DNA of 64,000 bases from Lutimonas vermicola (lineage in GTDB: Bacteria; Bacteroidota; Bacteroidia; Flavobacteriales; Flavobacteriaceae). Every line of letters begins with the position of its first letter. Position 1 is the first letter of the stretch. Shown one piece after another: positions 42,967-51,630 of the stretch. The stretch covers positions 834,307 to 898,306 of the forward strand of contig NZ_JBCDNA010000003.1 of NCBI RefSeq assembly GCF_038433205.1. Direction: 5' to 3'. A model generated the notes under the pieces. It saw only the letters and a program-made list of their open reading frames with translations, had not been told where the DNA came from and searched no databases. A program made the translations under genes and the position numbers.

Positions 42967-45537
42967 ATGAAACAAATATACTGCAGGCTTATCATTTGGC
43001 TATTGGTTCTGGTCCATATACCGGCATTGGCTCAGGATTACTATTTCGAATCGTATAAACCTTTTAACCAATCAATTCCCAGTCCGGAAGAATTTTTAGG
43101 TTATCCAATTGGGGAATATCATACGCGCCATGATTTGGTTGTGGCTTATATGTATACTCTCGCGGAGTTTTCAGACAGGGCATCCGTTCAGGTTTATGGT
43201 AAAACACATGAAAACAGGAAGTTGTTAATGCTTCAAATTGCCAGTCCGTCAAATCTTGAAAATTTGGAGAAAATTAAAAGCAAACACCTTGAAGTTGTCA
43301 ATCCTGAAATTCAGGTTAGTGATTTTAAAGAGCTGCCCTTGTTCATTAACCTTGCTTACGGGGTTCATGGCAACGAACCCTCAAGTACCGAAGCAGCGAT
43401 GCTGATCGCCTATACTTTAGTGGCTTCAGAATGTGAGGAAGTAAAAAAATATCTTGATGAAGTTATTGTTTTTCTTGATCCAACTATTAACCCTGACGGA
43501 AGAGACCGGCACAGCAATTGGGCAAATAGTTACAGGGGACAACCTTTGATTGCCGACAAGTTTGATATCGAGCACAACGAAGGCTGGCCAGGAGGCAGGA
43601 CAAATCATTACTGGTTTGATTTAAACAGGGATCTCCTGCTGGGGGTAAACCCTGAATCAAGGGGAAGGTTAAAATGGTATCACAACTGGTATCCGAATGT
43701 CGTGACCGATTTTCATGAAATGGGATCCGGCAGCACATATTTCTTTGAACCAAAGAATAAATCAGCTTCCTTAAACCCCATTACGCCCTCTGAAAACAGA
43801 GATGTGCTCAATAAGGTCTTCGCAGATCAGTTTGCTGCCGACCTTGATCAAATAGGCTCATTTTACTTCACAGACGAAGTGTATGATTCAACCTATCCGG
43901 GCTACGGATCCACGTATATGGACCTTCAGGGTTCTTTGGCCCTGTTGTTTGAGCAGGCAAGTTCGAGAGGTCATTTACAGGAAACACCAACAGGTGAAAT
44001 TTCATTTGCATTTACAATCAGGAACCATTACGTGTCAAGTATAGCAACACTTAAGGCGGCCATTGCGAATAAGGAACTCCTGTATAAGTATCAAAACGAT
44101 TTTTTCAGGAATTCACTAAAAAAAGCAAATGCCTCCAGCATCAAAGGTTATGTCTTTGGCGACCCATACGACAGGAACCGCAATAAGGAATTTCTCGATG
44201 TATTACTTCAGCATCAAATTGAAGCTTACCCTGTTTCCAGAGACCTGAAAGTGAACAACACCAGCTTTAAGAAGGGATTTTCTTATGTGGTTCCTACCAG
44301 TCAAAAACAGTATTATTTGGTTCAGTCATTATTTGAGACTTTTAAGTCGTATAAAGACAGTGTATTCTACGATACTTCTGCCTGGTCATTGGTTAATTTC
44401 TACAATATGAAATACCAACCGGTTTCAAAATTACCTGAAAGGGGAAAAAAAGTTACAGCAGATACAAATCTTGTTCATCTGTATAAGCTTGAAAAAAGTG
44501 ATTATGCCTACCTCATTCCTTATGATGATTATTACGCTCCCGGCCTTCTGTATGATCTGCAGGATCATGGCCTGGTTGTTAAGGTTGCCAACAAGGCCTT
44601 TTCTGTCAATATAGACGGTAAAGAGATGGATTTTCGAAGAGGGACCTTAATGGTGCCGGTACAAGATCAGTTTGATGTCGATAAGGAAAGTGTTTACGAA
44701 CGGGTCAAGGAAGCGAGCCATGAATTCGGGATACAGGCCTACCCTGCAGCAGGTGGAATGACCAGCAGGGGAAACGGGTTGGGAAGCCACAGTTTTCAAA
44801 CGTTGAAGAAACCCAATGCCATGATGCTGGTTGAAGGAACTGTGAGTTCTTATGAAGCAGGAGAAGTATGGCATTTATTTGAGAACAGAATGAAAATCCC
44901 ATTGGTTAAAGTTCCTGAAAGGAGACTTTACCTCACGGATATTTACAGGTATAATGTTATCATCATGGTCTCCGGAAATTATGGGCTTCTCGACAAAATT
45001 CAAAAAGAGCGGCTTGCCCAGTGGGTGGGAGATGGAAACACGCTGATTGCAACTGCCAAGGGAAGCAGCTGGGTAATTAATCAAAAAATTGCAGAGGAAA
45101 CACTTATTTCATCGAACACGGATACCCTTTCTCATGCCGGTCGGAGTAATTATAACAAAGCTATAGGCAGTATTGAAAAGCACAATATCGGAGGTGCTAT
45201 TTTTGGGATTGACCTCGATATTACCCATCCGATTGCCTATGGCTATCACAGCAGAAAGGTTCCCGTTTATAAGAATAACCGAGTTTGGTTAGCCCCGAGC
45301 AAGAACCCTTATTCGACAGTTGGAAAGTATCTGGAGGAACCTCATATAGACGGATACATCAGTAAGGAGAATCTCGAGATTATGAAGGGGGCAGCATCCA
45401 TAGTGGTGAGTAAAAGAGGCAAGGGGAGGATTATACTTTTTGCTGATAACCCTAACTTTAGAGGAGCCTGGTACGGAACCAATAAATTATTTATGAATGC
45501 AATTCATTTTGGTTCCTTGGTAAAAGTTCCTCAATAG
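42967..45537 (+). CDS. Secreted M14-family zinc carboxypeptidase
   Basis: The 856-residue protein has a signal peptide ending at about residue 22 (ALA then QDYYF). Zinc ligands are H134 and E137 (GVHGNEPSS) and H250 (TDFHEMGS), with NPDGRDRHSN between and a probable catalytic E329 (LLFEQASS). The second half (about 390-856) is a large accessory region with a glutamine-amidotransferase-like segment (NAMMLVEGTVSS). It should trim peptides outside the inner membrane for nutrition. It is monocistronic with a terminator. Confidence 0.88.
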   Translation: MKQIYCRLIIWLLVLVHIPALAQDYYFESYKPFNQSIPSPEEFLGYPIGEYHTRHDLVVAYMYTLAEFSDRASVQVYGKTHENRKLLMLQIASPSNLENLEKIKSKHLEVVNPEIQVSDFKELPLFINLAYGVHGNEPSSTEAAMLIAYTLVASECEEVKKYLDEVIVFLDPTINPDGRDRHSNWANSYRGQPLIADKFDIEHNEGWPGGRTNHYWFDLNRDLLLGVNPESRGRLKWYHNWYPNVVTDFHEMGSGSTYFFEPKNKSASLNPITPSENRDVLNKVFADQFAADLDQIGSFYFTDEVYDSTYPGYGSTYMDLQGSLALLFEQASSRGHLQETPTGEISFAFTIRNHYVSSIATLKAAIANKELLYKYQNDFFRNSLKKANASSIKGYVFGDPYDRNRNKEFLDVLLQHQIEAYPVSRDLKVNNTSFKKGFSYVVPTSQKQYYLVQSLFETFKSYKDSVFYDTSAWSLVNFYNMKYQPVSKLPERGKKVTADTNLVHLYKLEKSDYAYLIPYDDYYAPGLLYDLQDHGLVVKVANKAFSVNIDGKEMDFRRGTLMVPVQDQFDVDKESVYERVKEASHEFGIQAYPAAGGMTSRGNGLGSHSFQTLKKPNAMMLVEGTVSSYEAGEVWHLFENRMKIPLVKVPERRLYLTDIYRYNVIIMVSGNYGLLDKIQKERLAQWVGDGNTLIATAKGSSWVINQKIAEETLISSNTDTLSHAGRSNYNKAIGSIEKHNIGGAIFGIDLDITHPIAYGYHSRKVPVYKNNRVWLAPSKNPYSTVGKYLEEPHIDGYISKENLEIMKGAASIVVSKRGKGRIILFADNPNFRGAWYGTNKLFMNAIHFGSLVKVPQ

Positions 45538-45553
45538 CAATAAATCCAGGGAT

Positions 45554-45590
45554 AAAAAAAACTCCAAAGATGTCTTTGGAGTTTTTTTTA
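45554..45590. terminator. Bidirectional terminator between M14 peptidase and atpG
   Basis: ACTCCAAAG / CTTTGGAGT around ATGT, with A-run before and T-run after, in the convergent gap. Confidence 0.85.
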
Positions 45591-45603
45591 TGGTCTTTTT
45601 TGT

Positions 45604-46464
45604 TTAATTATTCAGCGCTTCGGCACCACCAACGATCTCAAGAATCTCATTAGTGATCGATGCCTGACGTGCTTTGTTGTATACAAGCAATAAGTCGTCT
45701 CTAAGCTCAGTCGCATTATCAGTGGCCTTATGCATTGCAGTCATCCTGGCTCCGTGTTCTGAGGCATATGAGTCTCTTATGGCCTTGTACAATTGCATTT
45801 TCAAAGACTTTGGGATCAATCCTTTTACGATATCTGCTTTATTAGGTTCAAAAATATAATCAGCATCAGCCTGGTCAGTCTCTTCTCCCGCAACAATCGG
45901 TAAATATTGCTCCTGGGTAACAATCTGAGTGGCAGCATTTTTAAACCTGTTGTATACCAGGTCAATGCGGTCAAAATTTCCTTTGGCAAATTGATCCATG
46001 AGATCCTCCGCAAAAGGTGCTGTATTTTCAAAACTCAGATCGTCAAAAAGATGACTTTCAAAGCTATAAATGGTGAAAGTTTTTGATAGTATATCATTTC
46101 CTTTCTTACCAATAGTAAGTATCGAAACATCTTTACCGGCATATTTGTTTTTGGCCAAACGAGCCGTCTCTTTGATGACTGCTGAGTTAAAACCACCGCA
46201 TAAACCCCTGTTAGAGGTTATCGCTACAATCAATACCTTTTGAATATCTCTCTTCTCGGTGAATTCCCCGCCGTCATCACTGTCGAGCGTGGCACTTAGG
46301 TTTTGCAATAACTCGGTTAATTTATTAGAATAAGGACGCATTTGCACAATCGCATCCTGGGCTTTTTTCAACTTTGCAGCAGATACCATTTTCATGGCAC
46401 TGGTGATCTTCATGGTTGACCCAATAGACGAGATTCTGTTACGTATTTCTTTTAAATTTGCCAT
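45604..46464 (-). CDS. atpG: ATP synthase gamma subunit
   Basis: The 286-residue protein begins MANLKEIRNRISSIGSTMKITSAMKMVSAAKL and ends with the long C-terminal helix (RMTAMHKATDNATELRDDL to NEILEIVGGAEAL), both hallmarks of gamma, the rotating central stalk. It is the last gene of the ATP synthase operon; the beta and epsilon genes (atpD, atpC) are not behind it, as is usual in flavobacteria. Confidence 0.96.
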   Translation of the reverse strand: MANLKEIRNRISSIGSTMKITSAMKMVSAAKLKKAQDAIVQMRPYSNKLTELLQNLSATLDSDDGGEFTEKRDIQKVLIVAITSNRGLCGGFNSAVIKETARLAKNKYAGKDVSILTIGKKGNDILSKTFTIYSFESHLFDDLSFENTAPFAEDLMDQFAKGNFDRIDLVYNRFKNAATQIVTQEQYLPIVAGEETDQADADYIFEPNKADIVKGLIPKSLKMQLYKAIRDSYASEHGARMTAMHKATDNATELRDDLLLVYNKARQASITNEILEIVGGAEALNN

Positions 46465-46520
46465 TCTCTATATAATTGTACATTTAGAACTCCGTGTGCT
46501 GAATTCAAAACTTTAATCTT

Positions 46521-48098
46521 TTACTCGTATTTTGCAGATATTTCTTTAGCTACTTTTTCTAATGTATCAGTAACTTCATCGGTTAATTTACCTGCTTTTA
46601 ATGTTTCAAGTATTTCGCTGTACTTAGCACGTAAGAATTCAAGGTAATCTTTTTCAAATTCTTTTACTTTTTCAACAGGAACTTTTCTCAATAAATCCTT
46701 GGAACCTGCATAAATGATAGCAATCTGATCTTCGACTGCAAAAGGATCATTTTGAGCTTGTTTCAATATCTCAACATTTCTTTTTCCTTTTTCAATCACG
46801 TTAAGCGTGGCAGCATCAAGGTCTGAACCAAATTTTGCGAAAGCTTCAAGTTCACGGTACTGAGCTTGGTCAAGTTTTAAAGTACCTGCAACCTTTTTCA
46901 TTGATTTGATCTGGGCGTTACCACCTACACGCGATACAGAAATACCCACATCAATCGCCGGTCTAACACCAGAGTTAAACAAATCTGATGTAAGGAATAT
47001 CTGACCATCGGTAATAGAAATTACGTTGGTTGGAATATAAGCAGATACGTCACCAGCCTGAGTTTCAATAATAGGAAGAGCTGTTAATGAACCACCACCT
47101 TTTACTTTTCCTTGTAAAGAAGGAGGTACGTCATTCATTTGAGAAGCAATTGCATCATCATTGATCACTTTTGCAGCTCTTTCAAGAAGTCTTGAGTGTA
47201 AATAGAATACGTCACCCGGATATGCCTCACGTCCCGGAGGTCTTCTTAATAACAAAGAAACCTCACGATAGGCTACAGCTTGTTTTGAAAGGTCATCATA
47301 GATGATAAGAGCAGGTCTGCCTGTATCTCTGAAGTATTCTCCGATAGCTGCTCCTGCAAATGGTGCGTAAAACTGCATTGGAGCGACATCAGATGCGTTG
47401 GCTGCAACAATAGTAGTATAAGCCATAGCTCCTTTTTCTTCAAGGTTTTTAGCAATTCCTGCTACTGTAGAACCTTTTTGACCAATGGCCACATAGATAC
47501 AATATACCGGTTCACCCGCATCATAAAATTTTTTCTGATTTAGAATGGTATCAATTGCAACCGTAGACTTACCTGTTTGACGGTCACCGATGATCAATTC
47601 ACGTTGCCCTCGACCGATAGGAATCATGGCATCCACCGATTTCAATCCTGTCTGTAAAGGCTCGGTTACCGGTTCCCTGAAAATTACCCCTGGTGCTTTT
47701 CTCTCTAATGGCATTTCAAAAGTTTCTCCTTCAATAGGTCCTTTACCATCAATGGGTTCACCCAAAGTATTTACAACCCTTCCAAGGATTCCTTCACCTA
47801 CATTGATCGAAGCAATTCTTTCGGTACGTTTTACCGTTGCACCTTCTCGGATAGCAGTTGACTCACCTAATAATACTACTCCGACATTATCTTCTTCCAG
47901 GTTAAGAACGATACCTTCAAGTCCGCCTTCAAAAACCACAAGTTCTCCATACTGCACATTAGATAATCCATAGATTCTGGCAATACCATCACCTATTTGC
48001 AATACAGTTCCTATTTCAGTCAGGGAAGCTTTACCTTCAAATCCCGTTAGTTGTTCTTTTAAAATTGCTGATACTTCAGCCGGTTTTATTGTTGCCAT
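46521..48098 (-). CDS. atpA: ATP synthase alpha subunit
   Basis: The 525-residue protein has the nucleotide-binding P-loop GDRQTGKS, the alpha signature near PAIDVGISVSRVG, and the usual domains (N-terminal beta barrel, central Rossmann-like domain, C-terminal helices). It is the non-catalytic F1 subunit. It lies 21 nt after atpH. Confidence 0.97.
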   Translation of the reverse strand: MATIKPAEVSAILKEQLTGFEGKASLTEIGTVLQIGDGIARIYGLSNVQYGELVVFEGGLEGIVLNLEEDNVGVVLLGESTAIREGATVKRTERIASINVGEGILGRVVNTLGEPIDGKGPIEGETFEMPLERKAPGVIFREPVTEPLQTGLKSVDAMIPIGRGQRELIIGDRQTGKSTVAIDTILNQKKFYDAGEPVYCIYVAIGQKGSTVAGIAKNLEEKGAMAYTTIVAANASDVAPMQFYAPFAGAAIGEYFRDTGRPALIIYDDLSKQAVAYREVSLLLRRPPGREAYPGDVFYLHSRLLERAAKVINDDAIASQMNDVPPSLQGKVKGGGSLTALPIIETQAGDVSAYIPTNVISITDGQIFLTSDLFNSGVRPAIDVGISVSRVGGNAQIKSMKKVAGTLKLDQAQYRELEAFAKFGSDLDAATLNVIEKGKRNVEILKQAQNDPFAVEDQIAIIYAGSKDLLRKVPVEKVKEFEKDYLEFLRAKYSEILETLKAGKLTDEVTDTLEKVAKEISAKYE

Positions 48099-48119
48099 TT
48101 TTACTAGTTATTATCTTAA

Positions 48120-48677
48120 TTAGATTTTAGGTACATATTGATTATCTTCAAATTGAGAAAGCAGGTCTTTTAATCTAGATGATACACTTGAATCATACTG
48201 TTTATCTCCAATTCTCAAGATGAATCCCCCAATTATGGAAGGGTCTATTATATTATTCATAGAAATTTCCTTGCCGATGGATTCTTCAATTTTTTTAAGA
48301 ATTTCGGTTTCAAGTTCTTTCGTTAAAGGAACTGCGGATGTGATCTGAGCTACTTCAATTCCCTTCAGGAAATCATATATGATGATGTATTCTTTCGCTA
48401 CTAAAATTAAAAGGGCAGGTCTCTTGTTTTCAATCAAAAGGTTTAAAAGACCCATGGTGATCCCGTTTACTTTTTTTTCGAAGATCTCAGTAAGGACTGC
48501 TTTTTTTGCTTTTGCTTTGATCACAGGGCTTTTTAACATTACTTCCAGGTCGTGATTCTCTTCAATCGTTGACTGGATTAATATCATGTCGTCATTTACC
48601 TCTTTTGCAAACCCTTTTTCTTTTGCGAGGTTTAATGTTGCCTTAGCGTATCTTAATGCTGCTCTAGTTCCTACCAT
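48120..48677 (-). CDS. atpH: ATP synthase delta subunit
   Basis: The 185-residue protein fits delta/OSCP: an N-terminal helical domain (RAALRYAKATLNLAKEKG) and a C-terminal domain with the family end motif DPSIIGGFILRIGDKQYDSS. It links F1 to the peripheral stalk. The gene starts 4 nt after atpF ends. Confidence 0.95.
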   Translation of the reverse strand: MVGTRAALRYAKATLNLAKEKGFAKEVNDDMILIQSTIEENHDLEVMLKSPVIKAKAKKAVLTEIFEKKVNGITMGLLNLLIENKRPALLILVAKEYIIIYDFLKGIEVAQITSAVPLTKELETEILKKIEESIGKEISMNNIIDPSIIGGFILRIGDKQYDSSVSSRLKDLLSQFEDNQYVPKI

Positions 48678-48681
48678 GTTG

Positions 48682-49182
48682 CTATTTTAACTTAGCTTCT
48701 TCTAACATTTTTTCAATCAACTTCACCTGTTTGCCTTTGTTTGACAATTCGTCCTGCATGATGTTTTCGGCGATTCCAATTGATAACTCAGCCACTTGGT
48801 TTTTTAATTCAGTGATGGCGGCAAGTTTTTCGTTTTCTATGGTTTGCCTGGCTTGTTCAATAATATAATTCGATTGTGTTTTTGCCTCATCTTTTGCCTC
48901 AGTGATCATTTTCTCTTTAATCATTCTGGCATCTTTTAACATACCATCTCTTTCAGCTCTTGCTTCTTTTAAGATTTGTTCGTTGCTGGATTTGAGATCA
49001 ACCATTTCCTGACGAGCTTTATCAGCTTCGTCTAAAGCGTTTTGTATTCCTTCTTCTCTGCTGTTTAATGCATCCAAAATTGGCTTCCAGGCATATTTTT
49101 TCAGTAAAAAAAGCAAAAGAACAAAAAGAATCATTTGCCAGAAAAAAAGTCCAAATGAAAAATCGTTGATTAATTTCTCCAT
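48682..49182 (-). CDS. atpF: ATP synthase b subunit
   Basis: The 166-residue protein has one N-terminal membrane helix (FGLFFWQMILFVLLLFLLKKYAW pattern, cut here) and a long charged helix rich in Glu, Ala and Lys. This is the peripheral stalk subunit. It lies between atpE and atpH. Confidence 0.95.
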   Translation of the reverse strand: MEKLINDFSFGLFFWQMILFVLLLFLLKKYAWKPILDALNSREEGIQNALDEADKARQEMVDLKSSNEQILKEARAERDGMLKDARMIKEKMITEAKDEAKTQSNYIIEQARQTIENEKLAAITELKNQVAELSIGIAENIMQDELSNKGKQVKLIEKMLEEAKLK

Positions 49183-49263
49183 GTGTTTATTTTGTAAATA
49201 TTAATATTGTTTTTGAAAACAATAGCTATAACCAACCGTTATAGCTATTGTTAATGATTAAGA

Positions 49264-49455
49264 TTAAACTGCGAATAAAGCAGCAAATCCAATACCTTCA
49301 ATAAGCGCCGCTGCAATCAACATCGCTGTTTGAATTTTACCTGTAGCTTCAGGTTGACGAGCAATAGCGTCCATTGCTGAACCGCCAATTCTACCGATAC
49401 CGATACCGGCACCAATTACAACCAATCCTGCACCTACAATAGCTGGAATCTCCAT
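49264..49455 (-). CDS. atpE: ATP synthase c subunit
   Basis: The 63-residue hairpin protein has two glycine/alanine-rich helices joined by the RQPEATG loop; the ion-binding carboxylate is E53 (ALIEGIGF). It forms the rotating ring in the membrane. The size is usual for flavobacteria. Confidence 0.96.
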   Translation of the reverse strand: MEIPAIVGAGLVVIGAGIGIGRIGGSAMDAIARQPEATGKIQTAMLIAAALIEGIGFAALFAV

Positions 49456-49490
49456 AATATATATATAATTAAAAATTAAACATTCAATAC

Positions 49491-50582
49491 TTAATGTGCT
49501 TCATCATGCTCGTGTTCTTCAACAGCAAATCCAAAATATAAGGCAGAAAGCATGGTGAAGATATAAGCCTGTAACAAGGCAACTAATAATTCAATCATGG
49601 AAATCGCAAAAGCAAGTACAAATGAAAGACTGCTTCCTATCCAATTTCGAAATACAAAGATCAAACCTACCAAACTCATCAATACGATGTGTCCGGCCAT
49701 AATGTTCGCATACAAACGAATCATCAGGGCAAAAGGTTTAATAAATACTCCCAACAATTCTATAGGAGCTAATATGATTTTCATCGGAACCGGTACTCCG
49801 GGCATCCAGAATATGTGTTTCCAATAGTTTTTATTTCCTGAAAATTGAGTGATCAAAAAGGTTAACATGGCAAGAGCAAAAGTCACGGCAATATTACCTG
49901 TTACATTGATACCCAAAGGGGTAAGTCCGAAGAGGTTCAAAAACCATACAAAAAAGAATACGGTCAATAAGAAACTCATGTATTTTTTATAATGTTTTTC
50001 ACCAATGTTAGGAATGGCGATCTCATCTCTGATATAAACAACGATAGGTTCAAAAAACCTTCCTGCTCCCTTGGCTATCGGACCTTTGCCAAAAGATCTG
50101 GCCAATCCGGTAAAAAGAAGCAACATCAAGATACCGGTAACCATGATCATCAATACACTTTTTGTAATTGAAAAATCAAGAGGTTTGATATTCGTTGGAT
50201 GATGGTCGTCGTCAAAATTTAAAGTACCTTCAGCATCCGTCTTGTAAATTTTATTATGGTATAATCTGTAGAAATTCCCATTGCTTTCGGCAACCGATTC
50301 TCCATGATGAAACTTAGAAGATGAAAACAAGTGAAAGCCTTCGTCAATAAGGATAACGGGAAGAGAAAAACCATACTGCTTGTTTTTCTCAGTATCACTA
50401 AAGAGTATAAAATCGTGGGAATCTTGAATGTGATGATTAATACTTTCCTTGATTTCTGTTTTTCTATCAATTTGTTCCGGTGTACCTTCGTGCTCTTCGT
50501 GCTGTGCATTAAGGTGAAAGCTAAATACTAAAACTGTGATTGTAAGGAATTTTACTAAAAACTTACTTTGCATCTTTAACAA
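49491..50582 (-). CDS. atpB: ATP synthase a subunit
   Basis: The 363-residue protein is longer than the E. coli one because it has an N-terminal signal-like segment and a hydrophilic region of about 100 residues with HEEHEG, typical of Bacteroidota. The C-terminal part has the channel helices with the essential arginine (FALMIRLYANIMAGH). The start is the ATG at 50582 or the one three codons later. A -7 element lies about 26 bases upstream. Confidence 0.95.
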   Translation of the reverse strand: MLKMQSKFLVKFLTITVLVFSFHLNAQHEEHEGTPEQIDRKTEIKESINHHIQDSHDFILFSDTEKNKQYGFSLPVILIDEGFHLFSSSKFHHGESVAESNGNFYRLYHNKIYKTDAEGTLNFDDDHHPTNIKPLDFSITKSVLMIMVTGILMLLLFTGLARSFGKGPIAKGAGRFFEPIVVYIRDEIAIPNIGEKHYKKYMSFLLTVFFFVWFLNLFGLTPLGINVTGNIAVTFALAMLTFLITQFSGNKNYWKHIFWMPGVPVPMKIILAPIELLGVFIKPFALMIRLYANIMAGHIVLMSLVGLIFVFRNWIGSSLSFVLAFAISMIELLVALLQAYIFTMLSALYFGFAVEEHEHDEAH

Positions 50583-50607
50583 ATTATATTGGCTTAAAAA
50601 ATCGGTG

Positions 50608-50615
50608 CAAATGTA
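50608..50615 (-). promoter_or_regulatory. Internal promoter -7 element before atpB
   Basis: On the minus strand TACATTTG, a TAnnTTTG match, 25 nt before the atpB start. It would let the ATP synthase genes be transcribed apart from sprE and the bactofilin gene. Confidence 0.5.
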
Positions 50616-50648
50616 ATATATTTATTTGGATAGATTATAAATAAAACC

Positions 50649-51032
50649 TTATTTTTTCAGAAATTTGATGACTCCGAAAGTTTCGAAAATCAGACTGATA
50701 ACATAAGGTATAAAAAATGCTGCGAATTCATATGAGTCAAGCCTTCCATCAAGTTTATAGTAAGGGTAAAAAAAGATGAAAAAGAAGAGAAATTTCACAA
50801 AGCTTCCGGCCATGTATAGAAAACCTAATTGCTCTGACATTTTTGTTTTTAAAAGTAAAAGTGCAAGGTATATGCCTATGGCTAAAGCACAATTTACAAG
50901 ATACGCTGCTATGATTCGATTATCAAAAACAGGCACATTGAGTTGATGCAGTACAAAAACATGGATCAAAAAGACAAGCAGCAGAGCAATGATGAGAAAC
51001 AAAGTAAATTTCAAAAATGAACTCATGCTCAC
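50649..51032 (-). CDS. Four-helix membrane protein beside ATP synthase (DUF6168-like)
   Basis: The 127-residue protein has four hydrophobic segments and a basic end. It occupies the place of atpI between the AtpZ-like gene and atpB, directly abutting the former. From memory, this flavobacterial family is DUF6168. A part in assembly of the c ring or in ion supply is inferred from position only. Confidence 0.7.
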   Translation of the reverse strand: MSMSSFLKFTLFLIIALLLVFLIHVFVLHQLNVPVFDNRIIAAYLVNCALAIGIYLALLLLKTKMSEQLGFLYMAGSFVKFLFFFIFFYPYYKLDGRLDSYEFAAFFIPYVISLIFETFGVIKFLKK

Positions 51033-51251
51033 TTAGTTATCAAGGTTTTTGATTTGTCTTAAAAGGCTGTAAAATGATATGGTAATTCCAAGTAATGTCA
51101 ATACAATAGTGTAGGCATTATTCTCAGTATATCTTGCGTCCAGCCATTTGCCCAAATGCGCAAAAAGGTATATAGTTATACCCATTTGCAGGCCTATACC
51201 TGTAAGGACAATATATTTGTTAAGCTGTTTTTTTGGTTTTTTCTGAGTCAT
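51033..51251 (-). CDS. AtpZ/AtpI-type small membrane protein
   Basis: The 72-residue protein has two membrane helices with a loop (YIVLTGIGLQMGITIYLF, then GKWLDARY, then AYTIVLTLLGITISFYSLL). This is the AtpZ/AtpI hairpin family found at the head of ATP synthase operons, linked to Mg transport or ring assembly. The start overlaps the end of the bactofilin gene by 32 bases. Confidence 0.82.
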   Translation of the reverse strand: MTQKKPKKQLNKYIVLTGIGLQMGITIYLFAHLGKWLDARYTENNAYTIVLTLLGITISFYSLLRQIKNLDN

Positions 51252-51618
51252 TTGGCATCACTTTGACAGAACCTTTCATGGCGCAGGTGGCATTGAATGC
51301 TGCCCCCGGTTCTACGGATAATTTACCCATTACAACGTCTCCGCTAATGTCTGCAGTATTTTTTAAAGAAAGGACCTGATCTACAATAAGTTTTCCAGAA
51401 AATGAACCTTCAATATCGGCATTTGTACATTCGATGGTTCCTGAAACGAACCCTTCTTTACCAATAACAACCCTTCCACTGGTTTTAATGGTGCCTTCTA
51501 TTTTTCCATCTACCCTAAAATCCCCGTCGGATTTTATATCTCCCACAAGTGAAGTGTTTTTAGCGATAATGTTACGTTCTCCAACTGGATTCGGACTTTC
51601 TTTTTTTTCGTTGAACAT
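51220..51618 (-). CDS. Bactofilin family cytoskeletal protein
   Basis: The 132-residue protein is a bactofilin: a short charged N-terminus, then a right-handed beta-helix with the repeat pattern NTSLVGDIKSDGDFRVDGKI, EGTIKTSGRVVIGKEGFVSG, and a charged tail. Bactofilins form filaments that organise the cell envelope. It sits between sprE and the ATP synthase genes, with a 12-base gap to sprE and an overlap with the next gene. Confidence 0.9.
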   Translation of the reverse strand: MFNEKKESPNPVGERNIIAKNTSLVGDIKSDGDFRVDGKIEGTIKTSGRVVIGKEGFVSGTIECTNADIEGSFSGKLIVDQVLSLKNTADISGDVVMGKLSVEPGAAFNATCAMKGSVKVMPNDSEKTKKTA

Positions 51619-51630
51619 AATAATATAGTT

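Noticed and set aside
47590..47973. 127-codon plus-strand frame inside atpA
   Set aside because: Antisense shadow of a highly conserved gene with biased codons.
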